Of a stretch of DNA of 64,000 bases, positions 9,434 to 17,677 are shown piece after piece; position 1 is the stretch's first letter, and each line of letters opens with the position of its first letter. The stretch comes from Guptibacillus hwajinpoensis (GTDB lineage: Bacteria > Bacillota > Bacilli > Bacillales > Guptibacillaceae). Where the stretch lies: NCBI RefSeq assembly GCF_029277305.1, contig NZ_CP119526.1. One strand, 5' to 3'. The position numbers and the translations under genes are program-made. The notes below the pieces were generated by a model. It searched no databases and was not told where the DNA came from. It worked only from the letters and a program-made list of their open reading frames with translations.

Positions 9434-9460
9434 GAAGGGTGTGAGAACATCCTTCTTTTT
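9434..9460 (+). terminator. Terminator after ymfJ
   Basis: Nine-bp stem GAAGGGTGT / ACATCCTTC with GAGA loop, then five T. Confidence 0.85.
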
Positions 9461-9582
9461 GTATGGATTTGGACAAAACTCAAAGAAAAGTACACAAAAT
9501 CCGTATTCATCTCTTTTATACTAATTGAAAATCATTTATGATTAAAGAAACATAGGAAATTTGTGGCTGAGGGAGTTGGCAT

Positions 9583-10365
9583 ATGGACAAAAAGGAATGG
9601 TACCTTGAATACGAGATTCATAAGAACAGACCTGGTCTTCTTGGAGACGTTGCATCTCTTTTAGGAATGCTAGGTATTAATATTATTACAATCAATGGTG
9701 TTGATGATATGAGACGTGGACTTTTGCTTCTTGTCGATGATGTTGAGCAAATTGAGCGACTGGAATCTATTCTTAACACAATGGATAATATTACGGTTAC
9801 GAAAATGAGAGAACCTAAGTTGAGAGACCGTCTAGCTGTGCGTCATGGTAGATACATACAGCGGGATGCAGATGATAAAAAAACATTTCGTTTCATTCGC
9901 GATGAACTCGGTCTTCTTGTTGACTTCCTCGCAGAAATATTTAAACAGGACGGTCATAAGTTGGTTGGGATTCGCGGGATGCCACGGGTAGGAAAGACAG
10001 AATCAATTGTCGCTTCAAGCGTATGTGCGAATAAGAGGTGGGTTTTCTTATCTTCAACAATGTTAAAACAAACCGTACGAACCCAGATTGCGGACGATGA
10101 ATTGAATAGTGATCACATCTTTCTTATCGACGGAATTGTTTCAGCAAGAAGAGCGTCTGAGAAGCACTGGCAAGTACTTCGGGATATTATGAGGCTGCCT
10201 GCGACGAAAGTTGTTGAACATCCTGATATATTTGTTCAAGAAACAGAGTATACGATGAACGATTTTGATTATATAATTGAATTGCGAGACGATCCGGAAC
10301 AAGAAATTACATATCAAGTGATTGAAAATCAGAATTCTGGGTTTTCGAGCTTAGACTTTAACTAA
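9583..10365 (+). CDS. ymfK: DUF3388 protein YmfK (ACT-like plus P-loop-like)
   Basis: 260 residues. The N-terminal 80 resemble an ACT domain (EYEIHKNRPGLLGDVASLLG), a small-molecule-sensing fold. The rest carries a P-loop-like GIRGMPRVGKTES and a possible Walker B-like IFLIDGI, the DUF3388 arrangement. The biochemical role is not established. It sits 17 nt before rodZ, so it is probably co-transcribed with it. SD GAGGGAGTT precedes the ATG. Confidence 0.82.
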   Translation: MDKKEWYLEYEIHKNRPGLLGDVASLLGMLGINIITINGVDDMRRGLLLLVDDVEQIERLESILNTMDNITVTKMREPKLRDRLAVRHGRYIQRDADDKKTFRFIRDELGLLVDFLAEIFKQDGHKLVGIRGMPRVGKTESIVASSVCANKRWVFLSSTMLKQTVRTQIADDELNSDHIFLIDGIVSARRASEKHWQVLRDIMRLPATKVVEHPDIFVQETEYTMNDFDYIIELRDDPEQEITYQVIENQNSGFSSLDFN

Positions 10366-10382
10366 TTGGTAGGTGTTTTTCA

Positions 10383-11318
10383 TTGACAGAGCTAGGTCAA
10401 CGATTGAAAGAGGCTCGAAATGATAAGGGATTATCAATCGAGGAAGTTCAATCCATTACTAAGATTCAAAAACGCTATCTTCATGCAATAGAAGAAGGAA
10501 ATTACGAACTGCTTCCAGGTAATTTTTATACGCGTGCATTTATTAAAAACTATGCGGAAGCAGTTGGCCTCGGCGGAGAAGAATTACTAGAAGAATATGC
10601 TTCTGAAATTCCTAAAGCCAGTACAGATGTGCCAGAGAACTTGCCTCCAAGAAAAATGAGGCGGCCGACATCACCAAGCAAAACAGCTTCGAAGTGGTCA
10701 TCCGTCTTTCCATCAGTTCTTGTCGTGCTCGTACTTGTCGGTGTTGCAGCTATCATTTGGTTTGTCGTGCAAAATGGTGACGAGAAAACAAACCAGACTG
10801 CTACGACAAATCAAGTAGAAGAACAGGTATCAAGCGATGAAAATAGTAGTAACGCGCCTTCATCTGATGAAGTGTCAAATTCAGAAAAGCCTGAAGAACC
10901 AGCTGATCAGCCTAAGGAAGAAGCTAAAGACCAATCTTCAGATGAAGAGGAAAATTCTGAAGAAAAGCCTGAGGAGGAACCTGAAGAGGAACCAGAACCT
11001 GAAATGGCTATTAAGAAAGTGGACGGCAATTCTTCAAGCTCAACTTATGAATTATCGAACACAGATAAGTATGAGGTGAAGTTAGAAGCTAAAGGCGGTA
11101 GCTGGGTTGCTTTAACAGGTGCTAGTGACAAGAGATATGTGTACAAGAGTCTTAAAAAAGGTGAAAAGGTCACACATGACTTAACGAGTGAATCTTCAGC
11201 GTCATTACGACTAGGGAGCTCACCGAACGTTTCAGTGTTTGTAAATGGAGAAAAGATTGACATTCCAACTGAACCTGTTGTTCAGAATGTTACATTGAAT
11301 TTTAAAAAATCAGAGTAA
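10383..11318 (+). CDS. rodZ: RodZ-type membrane protein YmfM
   Basis: 311 residues. A cytoplasmic helix-turn-helix (RodZ N-terminal type, residues 1-70), a basic linker, one transmembrane helix near 106-128 (PSVLVVLVLVGVAAIIWFVV), a long acidic Glu/Pro/Ser-rich external spacer (about 130-210) and a C-terminal DUF4115 beta domain. RodZ links MreB filaments to the elongation machinery and so affects rod shape. The start is TTG at 10383, since no ATG or GTG precedes the conserved GQRLKEARNDKG; the SD is GGTAGGTG. Confidence 0.87.
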   Translation: MTELGQRLKEARNDKGLSIEEVQSITKIQKRYLHAIEEGNYELLPGNFYTRAFIKNYAEAVGLGGEELLEEYASEIPKASTDVPENLPPRKMRRPTSPSKTASKWSSVFPSVLVVLVLVGVAAIIWFVVQNGDEKTNQTATTNQVEEQVSSDENSSNAPSSDEVSNSEKPEEPADQPKEEAKDQSSDEEENSEEKPEEEPEEEPEPEMAIKKVDGNSSSSTYELSNTDKYEVKLEAKGGSWVALTGASDKRYVYKSLKKGEKVTHDLTSESSASLRLGSSPNVSVFVNGEKIDIPTEPVVQNVTLNFKKSE

Positions 11319-11325
11319 GGTAGTA

Positions 11326-11353
11326 GGGTCATCTTCGTTAGATGACCCTTTTT
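11326..11353 (+). terminator. Terminator after rodZ
   Basis: Nine-bp perfect stem GGGTCATCT / AGATGACCC, 5-nt loop, then T5. Confidence 0.9.
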
Positions 11354-11489
11354 CTTTCGACTAATCAATGGAGAAGTTTTCCTTTCTGCATGAAAGAAAC
11401 AATGATAGAATAGAATACGATTTAAGGGGTTGCTTATCCAATACGTTCAGCTACCCTTACAGGTTAAATGACATTTAGGAGGAACATAC

Positions 11490-12068
11490 GTGAATTTGCC
11501 TAATAAAATTACAGTATCTCGCATTTTTCTGATACCCGTATTTCTCATTTTTTTATTAGCTCCACTCCCTTTAGGAGAAACGGAAATTGCTGGTACCGTT
11601 TTATTGAATTCTCAGTTGATCGCTACAGCCATTTTTATTTTCGCTTCTGTGACGGATTGGATTGATGGGTACATAGCAAGGAAACATAATCTTGTCACCA
11701 ATCTCGGTAAATTCCTTGATCCACTTGCAGACAAGCTTCTAGTAACGTCAGCTTTTGTATCGCTTGTGGAACTTGGGGCAGCACCTGCCTGGTTAGTTGT
11801 TCTGATTTTAAGCCGTGAATTTGCTGTAACTGGTCTTAGACTTGTTGCATCTTCTGAAGGAGAAGTGCTTGCAGCAAGCAATCTTGGTAAGTTGAAAACA
11901 TGGATTCAAATCGTTGCTATTATTGCCCTTTTAATTGAGAACGTGCCATTTGAAGCAGTAGGTTTTCCATTTGCAACAATCTCATTATGGGCAGCACTTA
12001 TTATTACCGTATACTCAGGATGGGATTATTTCTATAAAAATCGGGAAGTACTCCTAAAATCACGCTAA
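11490..12068 (+). CDS. pgsA: CDP-diacylglycerol--glycerol-3-phosphate 3-phosphatidyltransferase
   Basis: 192 residues. Makes phosphatidylglycerol-phosphate, the committed step to phosphatidylglycerol and cardiolipin, in the membrane. The CDP-alcohol phosphotransferase signature DG-x2-AR-x8-G-x3-D-x3-D is complete in DGYIARKHNLVTNLGKFLD followed by PLAD. Several hydrophobic spans surround it. The start is GTG 11490 with TTAGGAGGAA before it. It lies between rodZ and cinA as in B. subtilis, here flanked by terminators on both sides. Confidence 0.94.
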   Translation: MNLPNKITVSRIFLIPVFLIFLLAPLPLGETEIAGTVLLNSQLIATAIFIFASVTDWIDGYIARKHNLVTNLGKFLDPLADKLLVTSAFVSLVELGAAPAWLVVLILSREFAVTGLRLVASSEGEVLAASNLGKLKTWIQIVAIIALLIENVPFEAVGFPFATISLWAALIITVYSGWDYFYKNREVLLKSR

Positions 12069-12074
12069 ACACCT

Positions 12075-12102
12075 AAGGAACAGATTATTCTGTTCCTTTT
12101 TG
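12075..12102 (+). terminator. Terminator after pgsA
   Basis: Ten-bp perfect stem AAGGAACAGA / TCTGTTCCTT, TTAT loop; the right arm runs into a T stretch. Confidence 0.9.
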
Positions 12103-12275
12103 AAACCTTTGAAGTCATCACTAATCGTCCGTTTCATTCGTACTATATTTAAACGGACATGAGGCGCTTTCTTATACGGAATAGCCATTCCAATGTATAA
12201 TGGAAGTAGAAGAATGATGATCAAGCTAATAAATCTGGTTTCTAATCAGGTTTCTAAAGGAAGGGATGAGTACGT

Positions 12276-13505
12276 ATGAATGCAGAAATTATCGGAATCG
12301 GTTCAGAGTTATTGCTCGGACAAATCGCTAACACAAATGCACAATTTATTTCTACCCGACTGGCTGATCTTGGCATAAATGTTTTTTATCACACCGCAGT
12401 AGGAGACAATAGTGATCGCTTGAAACAAGTGATCGAAATAGCAGAGTCACGTGCAGACTTGTTAATTTTCACTGGCGGGCTTGGCCCAACGAAAGATGAC
12501 CTTACAAAGGAAACCATTGCTGAAACGCTTAATAAAAAGCTTGTCTACAACGAAGAAGCGATGGAGACCATTCAAGCGTATTATACGAAAACAGGGGCTC
12601 CTATGTCAGAGAACAACCGTAAACAGGCGCTAGTCTTAGAAGGTGCAGAGGTATTGCGAAATGACAATGGCATGGCTCCTGGGATGGCTTTAACAGAGAA
12701 CAATCGAACGTATATGCTGTTTCCAGGGCCTCCGAAAGAACTTTACCCAATGTTCACCAACTATGCTGAGCCATACTTACTTAGCCAGATGAAGCAGGGT
12801 GACACGATTGTCTCTCGCGTGCTTCGTTTCTTTGGCATTGGTGAATCCAGGCTTGAGGCGGATCTTGAAGACTTAATTGATCAACAAACGAATCCTACCA
12901 TTGCTCCGCTAGCAGGCGACTGGGAAGTAACGCTTCGCCTGACAGCAAAATCAGACTCGAAAGCAGAAGCTGAGAAGCTTATTGATGAAACGGAAGAGAA
13001 AATCAAAAAGCGTGTTGGGAAGTTTTTATATGGGTACGACCAAACTTCTCTTGCAAAAGAAACATTTGCTACTCTTGAAAAACGCAATTGGACAATTTCA
13101 TCTGCAGAGAGCCTTACCGGCGGACTGTTTAGTCAACAAATAACGGATCTTCCTGGAGCCTCTTCTCTTTTTTACGGTGGGGTGGTGTGTTACTCTAACG
13201 AAGTAAAGCGAGAGATCGGCGTATCAAACGAAACGCTCGAAGCATACGGTGCCGTAAGCGAAGAGTGTGCGATTGAACTTGCAAGAAGCGTTAGAGCGAG
13301 ATATAACACCGATGTCGGCATCAGTTTCACTGGAGTAGCAGGGCCAGATCCTAGCGAAGGAAAGGAACCTGGTACAGTGTTTGTTGGAGTAGTTTCACCT
13401 CTAGGCGAGAAAGTCATTTCGCTTCATCTTGCCGGAAACAGAGATGCTATCCGTAAACGAACTGCGAAACATGGATTGAATACACTATTGAATTTAGAAA
13501 GGTGA
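12276..13505 (+). CDS. cinA: CinA: MoCF-like domain plus nicotinamide-nucleotide amidohydrolase domain
   Basis: 409 residues. The N-terminal half is the molybdopterin-binding-like domain (GSELLLGQ, FTGGLGPTKDDLT); the C-terminal half (from about 255) is the PncC-like deamidase domain with SAESLTGG and GVAGPDPSEG. CinA acts in NAD(P) repair or pyridine nucleotide salvage, and in Gram-positives is linked to competence and recA. SD AAAGGAAGGGATG precedes ATG 12276. The stop overlaps the SD of the next gene, suggesting coupling. Confidence 0.92.
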   Translation: MNAEIIGIGSELLLGQIANTNAQFISTRLADLGINVFYHTAVGDNSDRLKQVIEIAESRADLLIFTGGLGPTKDDLTKETIAETLNKKLVYNEEAMETIQAYYTKTGAPMSENNRKQALVLEGAEVLRNDNGMAPGMALTENNRTYMLFPGPPKELYPMFTNYAEPYLLSQMKQGDTIVSRVLRFFGIGESRLEADLEDLIDQQTNPTIAPLAGDWEVTLRLTAKSDSKAEAEKLIDETEEKIKKRVGKFLYGYDQTSLAKETFATLEKRNWTISSAESLTGGLFSQQITDLPGASSLFYGGVVCYSNEVKREIGVSNETLEAYGAVSEECAIELARSVRARYNTDVGISFTGVAGPDPSEGKEPGTVFVGVVSPLGEKVISLHLAGNRDAIRKRTAKHGLNTLLNLER

Positions 13506-13516
13506 ATTACGTAGGT

Positions 13517-15085
13517 ATGAAGAATTTTGAAGACTTTGCTTTATCAAACGAAGTAAGAAAAGCTGTGCTTGAACTTGGTTTTAAGGAACCGACTCCTATC
13601 CAGGAAAAAGCACTTGAACCAATACTAGAAGGAAGAGATATCATTGGTCAGGCGCAGACCGGAACAGGAAAAACGGCTGCCTTTGGGATCCCTATTATTG
13701 AAAAAGTGAAGAAAGTTGGCGGCCCTGAAGCGATCATTCTTACCCCAACACGAGAACTTGCAATGCAGGTTGCGATTGAACTTCAGAAGCTTTCAAAGCA
13801 TAAGGGTCTTAATGTTCTTGCTGTATATGGTGGAGAACCGATTTATCATCAGATTCGTGCATTGAAGAAAGGTGTTCACATCGTAGTGGGGACACCGGGA
13901 CGTATGCTTGATCATTTAAAGCGCAAGACGCTACGAACAGATAATGTGCATACCGCTGTTCTTGATGAGGCGGATGAAATGCTCGACATGGGCTTTATTG
14001 ATGATATAGAACTAATTTTCAAGCAGTTACCTGTTCAGCGCCAATCATTGCTTTTTTCTGCAACAATTCCAGCCCCAATTCGTAAGCTTTCAGGAAAGTA
14101 CTTAAAAAATCCTCTTACGATTTCTGTTTCAAAAGGTGATGTAACTGCAGATACTGTGGAGCAAGTGTATTATCGAACGTTTGAAAGTGATAAGTTTGAT
14201 ACACTTTGTCGTGTGATTGAGAATGAGGAAATTCGTTTAGGAATCATCTTTACGAAAACGAAAAAGGGCGCCTCTCAGCTAACGGAATCGCTAAAGAAAC
14301 GTGGCTACCGTGGTGAAGAACTTCATGGAGACCTTACGCAACAGCAGCGTTCAAAAGTGATGAATCTCTTTAGACGTTCCCAAATTAATTTCCTTGTTGC
14401 GACTGATATAGCTGCAAGAGGAATTGACGTTGCTCACGTCAGTCACGTGATAAACTATGATATCCCTGAAGATCCTGAGCGTTATGTTCACCGTATAGGT
14501 CGTACAGGTCGCGCAGGAAACAAAGGTATTGCATTAACTCTAGTAACACCGAAAGACATGCGTTTTCTTCAGTCGATTGAATCCAAGATTAAATTGAATC
14601 TTTCTGCTGAACCACTTCAGGATGAATCAGTAGATCTTGAAAACATTGTTAAATCAGTTGAAAAGCAATTGGTAAATCAAAAGCAGGACTCATCAGCTCG
14701 AGAAACGTCTGAGCTTCTTCTTGCTAAATATGATGCCCATTCGCTTGTGCAAGCGTTGCTTGAAAATGCGATTCAGGAAAAACAAAATACCACGCCTTCC
14801 GAATATAACTTCGGTGAAACAGGTGGACAGAATGGCATGGTTCGTTTCTTCCTAAATGTAGGACGTAACATTGACCTACATCCTAAGAAGCTCCTTAGCG
14901 AGCTCTCAGTGATGGCTGGAGTAGATAGTGATTCTGTTGGACGAATTGATATCTTTGAGAAGTTCTCATTCTTTGAAGTTCACGAAGATGTAGCTCCATT
15001 CGTATATGAAGCGCTTCGTGCAGGTGGAATTGATGGTAAATCGATCCATTTAGAACCGGCCAAACCCCAAAAAAGCAGAGTGTAA
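13517..15085 (+). CDS. DEAD-box RNA helicase with DbpA-type RNA-binding domain
   Basis: 522 residues. All core motifs are visible: AQTGTGKT (Walker A), PTRELA, TPGR, DEAD, SAT, and HRIGRTGRAG in the second RecA-like lobe. Residues from about 440 form a DbpA-type RNA-recognition domain (GMVRFFLNVGRN...), which in DbpA/YxiN proteins binds 23S rRNA. Roles would be ribosome assembly or RNA remodelling. I chose ATG 13517, 10 nt after AAAGGTGA, over the in-frame GTG 13502 that overlaps cinA. In B. subtilis cinA and recA are adjacent, so this gene is an insertion into a conserved pair. Confidence 0.88.
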   Translation: MKNFEDFALSNEVRKAVLELGFKEPTPIQEKALEPILEGRDIIGQAQTGTGKTAAFGIPIIEKVKKVGGPEAIILTPTRELAMQVAIELQKLSKHKGLNVLAVYGGEPIYHQIRALKKGVHIVVGTPGRMLDHLKRKTLRTDNVHTAVLDEADEMLDMGFIDDIELIFKQLPVQRQSLLFSATIPAPIRKLSGKYLKNPLTISVSKGDVTADTVEQVYYRTFESDKFDTLCRVIENEEIRLGIIFTKTKKGASQLTESLKKRGYRGEELHGDLTQQQRSKVMNLFRRSQINFLVATDIAARGIDVAHVSHVINYDIPEDPERYVHRIGRTGRAGNKGIALTLVTPKDMRFLQSIESKIKLNLSAEPLQDESVDLENIVKSVEKQLVNQKQDSSARETSELLLAKYDAHSLVQALLENAIQEKQNTTPSEYNFGETGGQNGMVRFFLNVGRNIDLHPKKLLSELSVMAGVDSDSVGRIDIFEKFSFFEVHEDVAPFVYEALRAGGIDGKSIHLEPAKPQKSRV

Positions 15086-15093
15086 AAATGAAG

Positions 15094-15121
15094 CGATCAG
15101 CTCTATACTTGGAGCTGATCG
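15094..15121 (+). terminator. Hairpin after the helicase gene
   Basis: Ten-bp perfect stem CGATCAGCTC / GAGCTGATCG with an 8-nt loop. The following TTCTTCAT is a poor T tract, so termination may be partial. Confidence 0.55.
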
Positions 15122-15195
15122 TTCTTCATGAGAATTATATTCGCTTTAAGACGAAAGAGAATCGAAAAGTCAAGAGGAGATCAACGATAAAAAGA

Positions 15196-15209
15196 CGAAT
15201 AAATGTTCG
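15196..15209 (+). promoter_or_regulatory. LexA (DinR) box of recA
   Basis: CGAATAAATGTTCG matches the Bacillus SOS consensus CGAAC-RNRY-GTTCG at all but the fifth base. It sits just upstream of the recA -35 hexamer, so recA should be damage-inducible. Confidence 0.8.
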
Positions 15210-15217
15210 GTTTTCTA

Positions 15218-15246
15218 TTGGCAAATCGATAAAAAAGAGATATGAT
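15218..15246 (+). promoter_or_regulatory. Sigma-A promoter of recA
   Basis: TTGGCA (15218-15223), 17-nt spacer and TATGAT (15241-15246), five of six matches in each hexamer, 34 nt before the GTG start and next to the LexA box. Confidence 0.8.
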
Positions 15247-15279
15247 AGTGATAGTTTAATAACGAGGAGGAATTTATTC

Positions 15280-15888
15280 GTGAGTGATCGCAAAGCTGCC
15301 TTAGATATGGCATTAAGACAAATAGAAAAGCAATTCGGAAAAGGTTCCATTATGAAACTTGGCGAACAAGCTGAGCAAAGGGTCTCGACTGTTTCCACTG
15401 GATCGCTAGCACTCGATATTGCTCTCGGTGTAGGAGGATATCCAAGAGGACGCGTTATCGAAGTATACGGTCCGGAATCTTCAGGTAAAACAACTGTTGC
15501 TCTTCACGCTATCGCAGAAGTACAACGAAACGGCGGCCAAGCCGCATTTATAGATGCTGAACATGCACTTGATCCAGTTTATGCAGAAAAACTCGGTGTT
15601 AATATCGATGAGCTACTACTTTCCCAACCAGATACAGGAGAACAAGCCCTAGAAATTGCCGAAGCACTTGTACGAAGCGGTGCAGTTGATATGGTCGTTG
15701 TTGACTCCGTAGCTGCCCTAGTACCAAAGGCAGAAATCGAAGGTGAAATGGGAGATGCTCACGTTGGTTTGCAGGCGCGTCTAATGTCCCAAGCGCTTCG
15801 TAAGCTTTCAGGTGCAATTAACAAGTCCAAAACAACCGCGGTCTTTATTAACCAGATTCGTGAAAAGGTTGGGGTTATGTTCGGAAAT
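15280..15888 (+). CDS. recA: Recombinase RecA, exon 1 (residues 1-203)
   Basis: 203 codons from GTG 15280, placed 7 nt after AACGAGGAGG. It covers the N-terminal domain and the ATPase core: Walker A GPESSGKT, Walker B MVVVDSVAAL, and the start of loop L2 at VGVMFGN. The frame then runs into the intron and stops after five intron codons. Joined to 16853-17290 it gives 348 residues, a typical Bacillus RecA length. RecA pairs homologous DNA and triggers LexA cleavage. An open frame upstream to 15088 is not coding, because the promoter lies inside it. Confidence 0.95.
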
Positions 15889-16852
15889 CAACGATTAGTT
15901 GCTTAGTTTTTTCTCTTTAGATACAAATTTCCATCTCAAATAATAGTGAAATGGAGAAAAAAATGCCGGTTAAAATTGGGGATAGAACATTTAAAAATAT
16001 TGAACAATGGCAAGTAAACTTTATAAAGGAACATTATCAACTTAAACTTACTGAAATTGCCACAGCGATTAACATTGATTACAGAAGAGTTGGGGAAATT
16101 ATTAATCTTTTAGGGTTACAAAGGGAAAGGCATTGGAAAATCTATTTGCCTAAAACCGATGAAGTTCTAGAGGAATTGAAAAATCCTTATCTATCTCATG
16201 TAGAGATTGCCGAAAAATATGGTGTTTCTGACGCTTGTGTTGCTAAACGAAGAAAAGAACTTGATGTTAGCGTGAGAAAGAAAAATTATGACACGTTAAT
16301 TGAGCAACAAGTTGAGATGATTTTAATTGAGTTAGACCTTGCTTATCACAAACAAAAAAGAATTGACAAATGGTCAATTGATTTTTATTTAGGTAGAAAG
16401 TATTGCTTAGATGTAAATGGATCATGGTCTCACTCTCTCCCAATAGTGATAGATCGTGATAAAAGAAAAACGGCATTTTTAAACTCACAAGGTTATTATT
16501 ATTTAGCTATTAATGAAATTGAGTTAGGAAATTTGGATATTGTTAAAGAAAAAATTAAGGAGTTTACTATGGGTTTCCCTTGCTAGTGATAGCAAGTTAA
16601 AAAACCTTGTGAACCTTATTGCCTAAGGGTGTGGCATTAATATGCTGCTAACGGTGAAGCCCTCCATTGTATGGGTAATACCGTGCCAAGCCTTTAAATA
16701 GGAAGGTGTAGAGACTACCGAAAAGAACTCTAAATCGAGTTAACTTAGTAGGGTACGGCAGAAGATAGGCTGCTGCTGGAAGTGCAAGGCTCTCAATTTA
16801 TTGAGATGAAGAGATAGTCCACACTATAGAAATGGAAAATCTATAGATTACG
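15889..16852 (+). ncRNA. Group I self-splicing intron in recA
   Basis: 964 nt. The exon ends in U and the intron ends in G, as group I splicing requires. Exact removal restores MFGN-PETTPGG in RecA loop L2 without loss of a codon. Core elements are recognisable: P-like AACGGTGAAGCC (16650-16661), Q-like AATACCGTGCCAAGCC (16677-16692), R-like GTGTAGAGACTACCG (16706-16720) and S AAGAGATAGTCC (16809-16820), with GACTA in R pairing with TAGTC in S as P7. The endonuclease ORF lies upstream of the core. Subgroup was not determined. Group I introns in recA are known in the B. cereus group and in phages. Confidence 0.9.
15963..16586 (+). CDS. Intron-encoded homing endonuclease, EDxHD (Vsr-like) type
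   Basis: 207 residues. Two helix-turn-helix-like segments come first (about 28-52, LTEIATAINIDYRRVGEI; and 78-100, SHVEIAEKYGVSDACVAKRR). A C-terminal nuclease-like region follows, with Glu in EQQVEMILIELD, Asp in WSIDFYLG, and CLDVNGSWSH. This fits the EDxHD family represented by I-Bth0305I, which is encoded in a phage recA intron. It would cut intron-less recA and drive homing. ATG 15963 has GGAG 6 nt upstream; ATG 15951 is in frame but lacks an SD. Its AT content is higher than that of recA. Confidence 0.75.
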   Translation: MPVKIGDRTFKNIEQWQVNFIKEHYQLKLTEIATAINIDYRRVGEIINLLGLQRERHWKIYLPKTDEVLEELKNPYLSHVEIAEKYGVSDACVAKRRKELDVSVRKKNYDTLIEQQVEMILIELDLAYHKQKRIDKWSIDFYLGRKYCLDVNGSWSHSLPIVIDRDKRKTAFLNSQGYYYLAINEIELGNLDIVKEKIKEFTMGFPC

Positions 16853-17290
16853 CCAGAAACAACTCCAGGAGGACGTGCACTTAAATTCTATTCCTCTGTT
16901 AGATTAGAAGTGCGTCGTGCTGAAACTCTTAAACAAGGTAACGATATGGTTGGTAACAAGACTCGTATTAAAGTTGTAAAGAACAAGGTTGCTCCACCAT
17001 TTAAGCAAGCTGAAGTTGATATAATGTACGGTGAAGGTATTTCGAAGCAGGGTGAAATTCTTGATATTGGTTCAAATCTTGAGATCGTTCAAAAGAGCGG
17101 TTCATGGTTCTCATTTGAAGGCGAACGTCTTGGACAGGGTCGTGAAAATGCGAAACAATTCTTGAAAGAAAACCCGGCTATTGAAGCTGAAATTGAATCA
17201 CGCGTACGTGCTCATCATAATCTTGACGCAGATAAGCAAGTGGAAGAAACTGCATCAGGCAACGATACGCTTCTTCCTGAAGATAAGTAA
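16853..17290 (+). CDS. recA: Recombinase RecA, exon 2 (residues 204-348)
   Basis: 145 codons plus stop, in frame with exon 1 after intron removal. It starts PETTPGGRALKFYSS and continues through the conserved C-terminal domain (VVKNKVAPPFKQAEVD, FSFEGERLGQGRENA). It has no start codon of its own near the conserved beginning, so the protein depends on RNA splicing. The acidic tail is normal. No truncation or frameshift is seen in either exon. Confidence 0.95.
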   Translation, partial: PETTPGGRALKFYSSVRLEVRRAETLKQGNDMVGNKTRIKVVKNKVAPPFKQAEVDIMYGEGISKQGEILDIGSNLEIVQKSGSWFSFEGERLGQGRENAKQFLKENPAIEAEIESRVRAHHNLDADKQVEETASGNDTLLPEDK

Positions 17291-17303
17291 GATATGCAGA
17301 GAT

Positions 17304-17329
17304 AGTCGGTCATTTAGACCGGCTTTTTC
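17304..17329 (+). terminator. Terminator after recA
   Basis: Eight-bp perfect stem AGTCGGTC / GACCGGCT, ATTTA loop, followed by T residues. Confidence 0.88.
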
Positions 17330-17677
17330 TCTCATTACATAGATTTTATTATGCAAAACACGTTCGTAATCAAGTAAACCAATCCTATCATTTCCATGAT
17401 CAGGCAGTAAGATGTCAGTTATTAGTAATGAATAATCGATAACTTAGGTGCGAAAAAAAGAGCAATAATGAGCAATCTGAAGCAATTTTGACTCTATGTG
17501 CTCTCTTGACAACCTTTACGCTGAAAGATACAATATTAATTGTATAATTATAATTTTCTAGTAAGATTATACTTTACTCTTAACAAGTGACATGTGCTGG
17601 ATTGAAATCTTGCAAATGGTACAAAGAACTAACATGACAGTAAACCAACAAGTTGATAGCAGGAGGAGGTGAGTTCG
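17330..17677. other. recA-rny intergenic region
   Basis: No gene. B. subtilis has pbpX here; it is absent. The right half carries the rny promoter and an untranslated leader of about 135 nt. I see no riboswitch or clear repeat. Confidence 0.5.
17506..17534 (+). promoter_or_regulatory. Sigma-A promoter of rny
   Basis: Consensus TTGACA (17506-17511), 17-nt spacer and TACAAT (17529-17534). Confidence 0.8.

Noticed and set aside
15088..15906. A 272-codon frame that reads into recA from upstream and ends in the intron
   Set aside because: It contains the LexA box and the recA promoter; the good SD and conserved N-terminus put the start at 15280, and its end is intron sequence.
15889..16852. Intein or group II intron in recA
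   Set aside because: The insert has in-frame stops, so it is not an intein, and it carries group I P/Q/R/S elements with U/G ends and no reverse transcriptase or domain V.
16910..17290. A separate 126-codon gene for the RecA C-terminus
   Set aside because: It lacks an SD and omits conserved RecA residues from 16853; it is exon 2 of the spliced gene.
17669..17677. GTG start for RNase Y three codons upstream
   Set aside because: The GTG lies inside the SD AGGAGGAGGTGA; ATG 17678 gives the family length of 520.
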